64,000 bases of DNA, taken from positions 62,001-126,000 of the forward strand of contig DASYBM010000016.1 in NCBI GenBank assembly GCA_036500765.1. The letters are read 5' to 3'. A program made the translations under genes and the position numbers. Within the stretch, counting starts at the first letter, position 1. Each line of letters opens with the position of its first letter. The stretch is from Candidatus Sulfotelmatobacter sp. (GTDB lineage Bacteria > Acidobacteriota > Terriglobia > Terriglobales > Acidobacteriaceae). Below are positions 61,839-64,000 of the stretch, piece by piece. The notes under the pieces are model-generated. The model did not search any database and was not told the DNA's origin. It saw only the letters and a program-made list of their open reading frames with translations.

Positions 61839-62755
61839 CGATTTTTTCCTTTGCTGGCGGCGGCTGTGACTGGTTTGTAAGGGATGAGGAAGGAAAACTT
61901 GCAGCCCGCGCCTGAATCGCTTTCCACCCAGATCTTGCCGCCCATGCCTTGCACCAGGCGGCGCGCGATGGCCAGGCCTAACCCCATGCCATCCTGAGAT
62001 TGGTTGCCGGGAAGGCGGAAAAAGTCGTCGAAAACTTCCAGATGAAATTCCGCCGGAATTCCCGGACCCGTATCGGAAACGCTGACCTTCACCGAATTGG
62101 GATGGGAAACATTCTGACGGCGGCGCTCGGCGGTCGAAGGTTGCGCCGAGGCGCGACGTTCCCACATATAGGGTTCCGCGTGCAGCCACACCGTGCCGCT
62201 CTGCGGGGTGAACTTGAAGGAATTCTCCAACAGGTTCGAGATCACGCGCTCCAGCTTCGGAGAATCGAAGGGAAACACCGGGAGCTTGTCGTTGGCCAGA
62301 AAATATAGTGCCAGCCCTTTTCCCTGAAAGCGATTCGACCACATGCGGCACATTTCCGACAGGCAGTCGTTGATGTTTCCCGGTTCAAACTGCATTCGCA
62401 GCCCGCCGGTTTCAAGGGCGCTGTAGGTTAGAAAATCCTGAATGAACTGTTGCAGGCGCTTTCCGCTGGACTGCATATCCTGAAGCACTTCGCGCTGCCT
62501 GTCGGTAAGTGGACCGAGTTTCTCACTGTACAGCACTTCAACGTAGCCGTTCAGAATCGACAGAGGCGTTTTCAGGTCGTGGGCGGCCGAGGCCAGAGCG
62601 TTAGTCGTGCGTTGGTAACGTTCGCGCAGAGCCTTGTATTCCTGTAGCAATGTTTCCGGGCTAGGCACATCCTCATCAGGACGAGCGCCAGCCGGCACGG
62701 ATGCCAAAGGCTCTTCCGGGTCGGAAACACACGGGTTCTTTTGGACAGTGGCCAT
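61835..62755 (-). CDS. Cytoplasmic sensor histidine kinase
   Basis: 306 residues from the ATG at 62755; a GTG at 62767 is possible. A coiled-coil-like stretch (PSPETLLQEYKALRERYQRT) leads to the H box ASAAHDLKTPLSILNGYV, then the N box NLLENSFKFTP, the G1 box DTGPGIPAEF and the G2 region GMGLGLAIARRLVQGMGG. There is no membrane helix and no PAS domain, so the signal must be internal or come from a partner. It overlaps its presumed partner, the sigma-54 regulator at 60432-61838. Confidence 0.92.
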   Translation of the reverse strand: MATVQKNPCVSDPEEPLASVPAGARPDEDVPSPETLLQEYKALRERYQRTTNALASAAHDLKTPLSILNGYVEVLYSEKLGPLTDRQREVLQDMQSSGKRLQQFIQDFLTYSALETGGLRMQFEPGNINDCLSEMCRMWSNRFQGKGLALYFLANDKLPVFPFDSPKLERVISNLLENSFKFTPQSGTVWLHAEPYMWERRASAQPSTAERRRQNVSHPNSVKVSVSDTGPGIPAEFHLEVFDDFFRLPGNQSQDGMGLGLAIARRLVQGMGGKIWVESDSGAGCKFSFLIPYKPVTAAASKGKNR

Positions 62756-63111
62756 TAGGGAAACCACAGGTTGTTAACGGGGAGAGGGGGAAATCGGACC
62801 TGTTCATCTCAGAACAGACCGCCATTCAGAAAATCGTATGACAGCCACAAATTGTTGTCAACGGAAAATGCACGGGAATTACCCAAGTGTAGCAAAAGCT
62901 TGCACTTTTCGAGGTTAACGTCTCGAAGCCCAGCGCTCTGCCGAGGCGAATCAAAAGCGAATTAAAGACGGGGAAACTGCCGCCCTTTTAGGGATTTCCG
63001 GATAGAAGATGCGGAGCATACAGTCAAAATACGGGGTTTCTTGCCGTATTTGCCTGAGATTTGGCCCCTCATGTGCTCCCGAACCCGCTGAATTCCGATG
63101 GAGAGGTCTGC
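62756..63111. other. Divergent spacer with one small hairpin
   Basis: 356 bases between the kinase and the PilZ gene. An 8-bp stem AAATACGG (63027-63034) and CCGTATTT (63044-63051) with a nine-base loop lies 60 bases before the PilZ ATG. It is not followed by a T run and could be a leader hairpin. No gene was recognised. Confidence 0.4.
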
Positions 63112-63489
63112 ATGAACGGGGCGAAAGGCGGAGGCGAGCGGCGGAAGTGGGCGCGGTTGCCGCTGGCAATCCCTGTTTTTGTGCGTACCCGGGACGGCAA
63201 GGGCAAGGAATTTCTTGAATTTGCCACCGCCCTCAACGTGAGTGCCGGCGGAATGCTGGTAGCGATTCGGCGCGTACTGCCTGCAATCGCGCAGCTTCGG
63301 CTGGAGATCCCCAGCGCCCCCGTGGCTGCTCTCGCCTTGCTGCCCAGAGCTGCCCGTACCTTGCGCGCCAAAGCGCTGCGTACTACTCCGGCGGAAGGCT
63401 ATTATTTGCTGGGCCTTAAGTTCGCCCGCCCGCTGCTGCTTTCGGGAAATTCCAATTCCCGAAGGCGGAAAATTGCGTCTGCTGTGTGA
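63112..63489 (+). CDS. PilZ-domain protein
   Basis: 125 residues from the ATG at 63112, with GGAGAGG seven to eight bases upstream. The N-terminal ERRKWARLPLAIPVFVRTRD carries the PilZ arginine cluster and LNVSAGGMLVAI the NxSxxG motif. The remaining strands are shorter than usual. It is a second stand-alone c-di-GMP receptor candidate in the window, between two sigma-54 activator genes. Confidence 0.82.
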   Translation: MNGAKGGGERRKWARLPLAIPVFVRTRDGKGKEFLEFATALNVSAGGMLVAIRRVLPAIAQLRLEIPSAPVAALALLPRAARTLRAKALRTTPAEGYYLLGLKFARPLLLSGNSNSRRRKIASAV

Positions 63490-63635
63490 AAATCTTTGCG
63501 CATCTCCCCTAAGAAGTGTTATTCTCATCACTCTCCCCCTGATTACTAAAACTTGCTGCTCTGGCTCTTTGGTAAGCTGATACTCTTCAACTACATGAGC
63601 TAGATTTGACGGGTGCGCCATTGGTCGAAATGCCT

Positions 63636-63652
63636 TTGGCTCTCCGGATGCA
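63636..63652 (+). promoter_or_regulatory. Weak sigma-54 promoter candidate
   Basis: TTGGCTCTCCGGATGCA has GG and GC with the required ten bases between, as in the -24/-12 consensus, but the intervening CACG is not matched. It lies 41 bases before the ATG at 63694. Confidence 0.25.
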
Positions 63653-63693
63653 GGTAAAGTACCTCCCCTAAGAGTTGATCGAAAAAACCAGCC

Positions 63694-64000
63694 ATGACAA
63701 CCAGCGGTGTGAATACGCTCGTCCAGCCTTTGGGGGAAATGCCGCCCGACGCTATTATTTTCGGGCGCACTGAGGCTATGCAGTCCGTCCGCGACCGGCT
63801 TACCAAACTTGCCGCCGCCAATGTTCCGGTACTGATTCAGGGAGAGAGCGGAACGGGCAAAGACATTATCGCGCGCATGATTCATGCCGCATCGCCGTGG
63901 CGGACGGGGCCGTGGGTGAAGGTGAATTGTCCGGCGATTCCGGGAACTCTGCTGGAGAGCGAGCTCTTCGGCTACGAGAAAGGGGCATTCACCGGCGCCT
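63694..64000 (+). CDS. Sigma-54 activator AAA+ domain (partial at window edge)
   Basis: At least 102 residues; the gene runs off the window. It starts MTTSGVNTLVQPLGEMPPDA and lacks a receiver domain before the AAA+ core: GRTEAMQSVRDRL, Walker A GESGTGKDI and GYEKGAFTGA with an intact sigma-54 loop. It may be a receiver-less activator, or the receiver may be C-terminal. A PilZ gene precedes it by about 200 bases. Confidence 0.9.
   Translation, partial: MTTSGVNTLVQPLGEMPPDAIIFGRTEAMQSVRDRLTKLAAANVPVLIQGESGTGKDIIARMIHAASPWRTGPWVKVNCPAIPGTLLESELFGYEKGAFTGA

Noticed and set aside
61839-62351. N-terminal extension of the sigma-54 regulator frame
   Set aside because: It overlaps the histidine kinase; the receiver domain starts right at the ATG at 61838.
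1-64000. tRNA and rRNA genes
   Set aside because: No spacer showed a cloverleaf with CCA-type ends or the conserved GGTTCGAATCC-type loop in the right context. A covariance search was not possible, so short RNAs could have been missed.

Overview
The window reads as chromosomal DNA of an Acidobacteriota bacterium, most like the Koribacter/Terriglobia group. This is inference from gene content. The signs are GC-rich coding DNA, secreted GloVer-, HAF- and SBBP-repeat proteins, an HTH plus TPR regulator, a pilB-pilT-pilC-pilS-pilR cluster, several sigma-54 activators and scattered hydrolases. No rRNA, tRNA, CRISPR array, phage module or insertion sequence was recognised.

Layout. 1-1.8 kb: end of era, an RsbW-like ATPase and a DUF4230 protein. 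1.8-8.8 kb (minus strand): secreted HAF-repeat protein, NtrY/NtrX-like two-component pair, GH10 xylanase, endonuclease III-like protein. 9.1-16.7 kb: type IV pilus ATPases PilB and PilT, platform protein PilC and the PilS/PilR regulators. 16.8-25.3 kb: TPR protein, conserved small protein, SAM hydrolase, AIM24 protein, secreted protein and a three-gene membrane glycosyltransferase group. 25.5-31.7 kb: orphan MacB-like permease, HTH-TPR regulator, GloVer/IPT secreted protein, small unknown protein, STAS protein. 31.8-42.4 kb: housekeeping run Trm112, folD, coaE, HtrA-like protease, gamma-glutamyltransferase, TIM-barrel isomerase, asnS, arginase, an unrecognised low-GC gene, ddl. 42.5-48.1 kb: secreted hydrolases (tannase, S10 and M13 peptidases). 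48.2-50 kb: GntR-slipin-ExbD-like operon. 50.3-51.9 kb: small secreted protein with a cupredoxin-like protein, and pyrophosphatase. 52.1-55.1 kb: cytochrome c maturation genes ccmE, ccmA, ccmB, ccmC and a short ccmD. 55.3-64 kb: PilZ protein, 1212-residue SBBP protein, histidine kinase/sigma-54 activator pair, second PilZ protein and the start of a fourth sigma-54 activator.

The most unusual signal is between genes. At least fifteen intergenic spaces hold arms of tandem 7-10 base words, often followed by the reverse complement of the same words, so each could fold into a long hairpin. The words differ between loci but some recur, and several arms supply the stop codon of the adjacent gene. 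Other points of interest are a CcmE with Cys in place of the haem-binding His, an NtrX whose GAFTGA loop reads GSFPGA, phased operator-like arrays (five TGAC at exactly 11 bp; three TGRCCTG at exactly 10 bp), two distant palindromes sharing TGACA-N5-TGTCA, and an unrecognised gene with atypical codon use between arginase and ddl.
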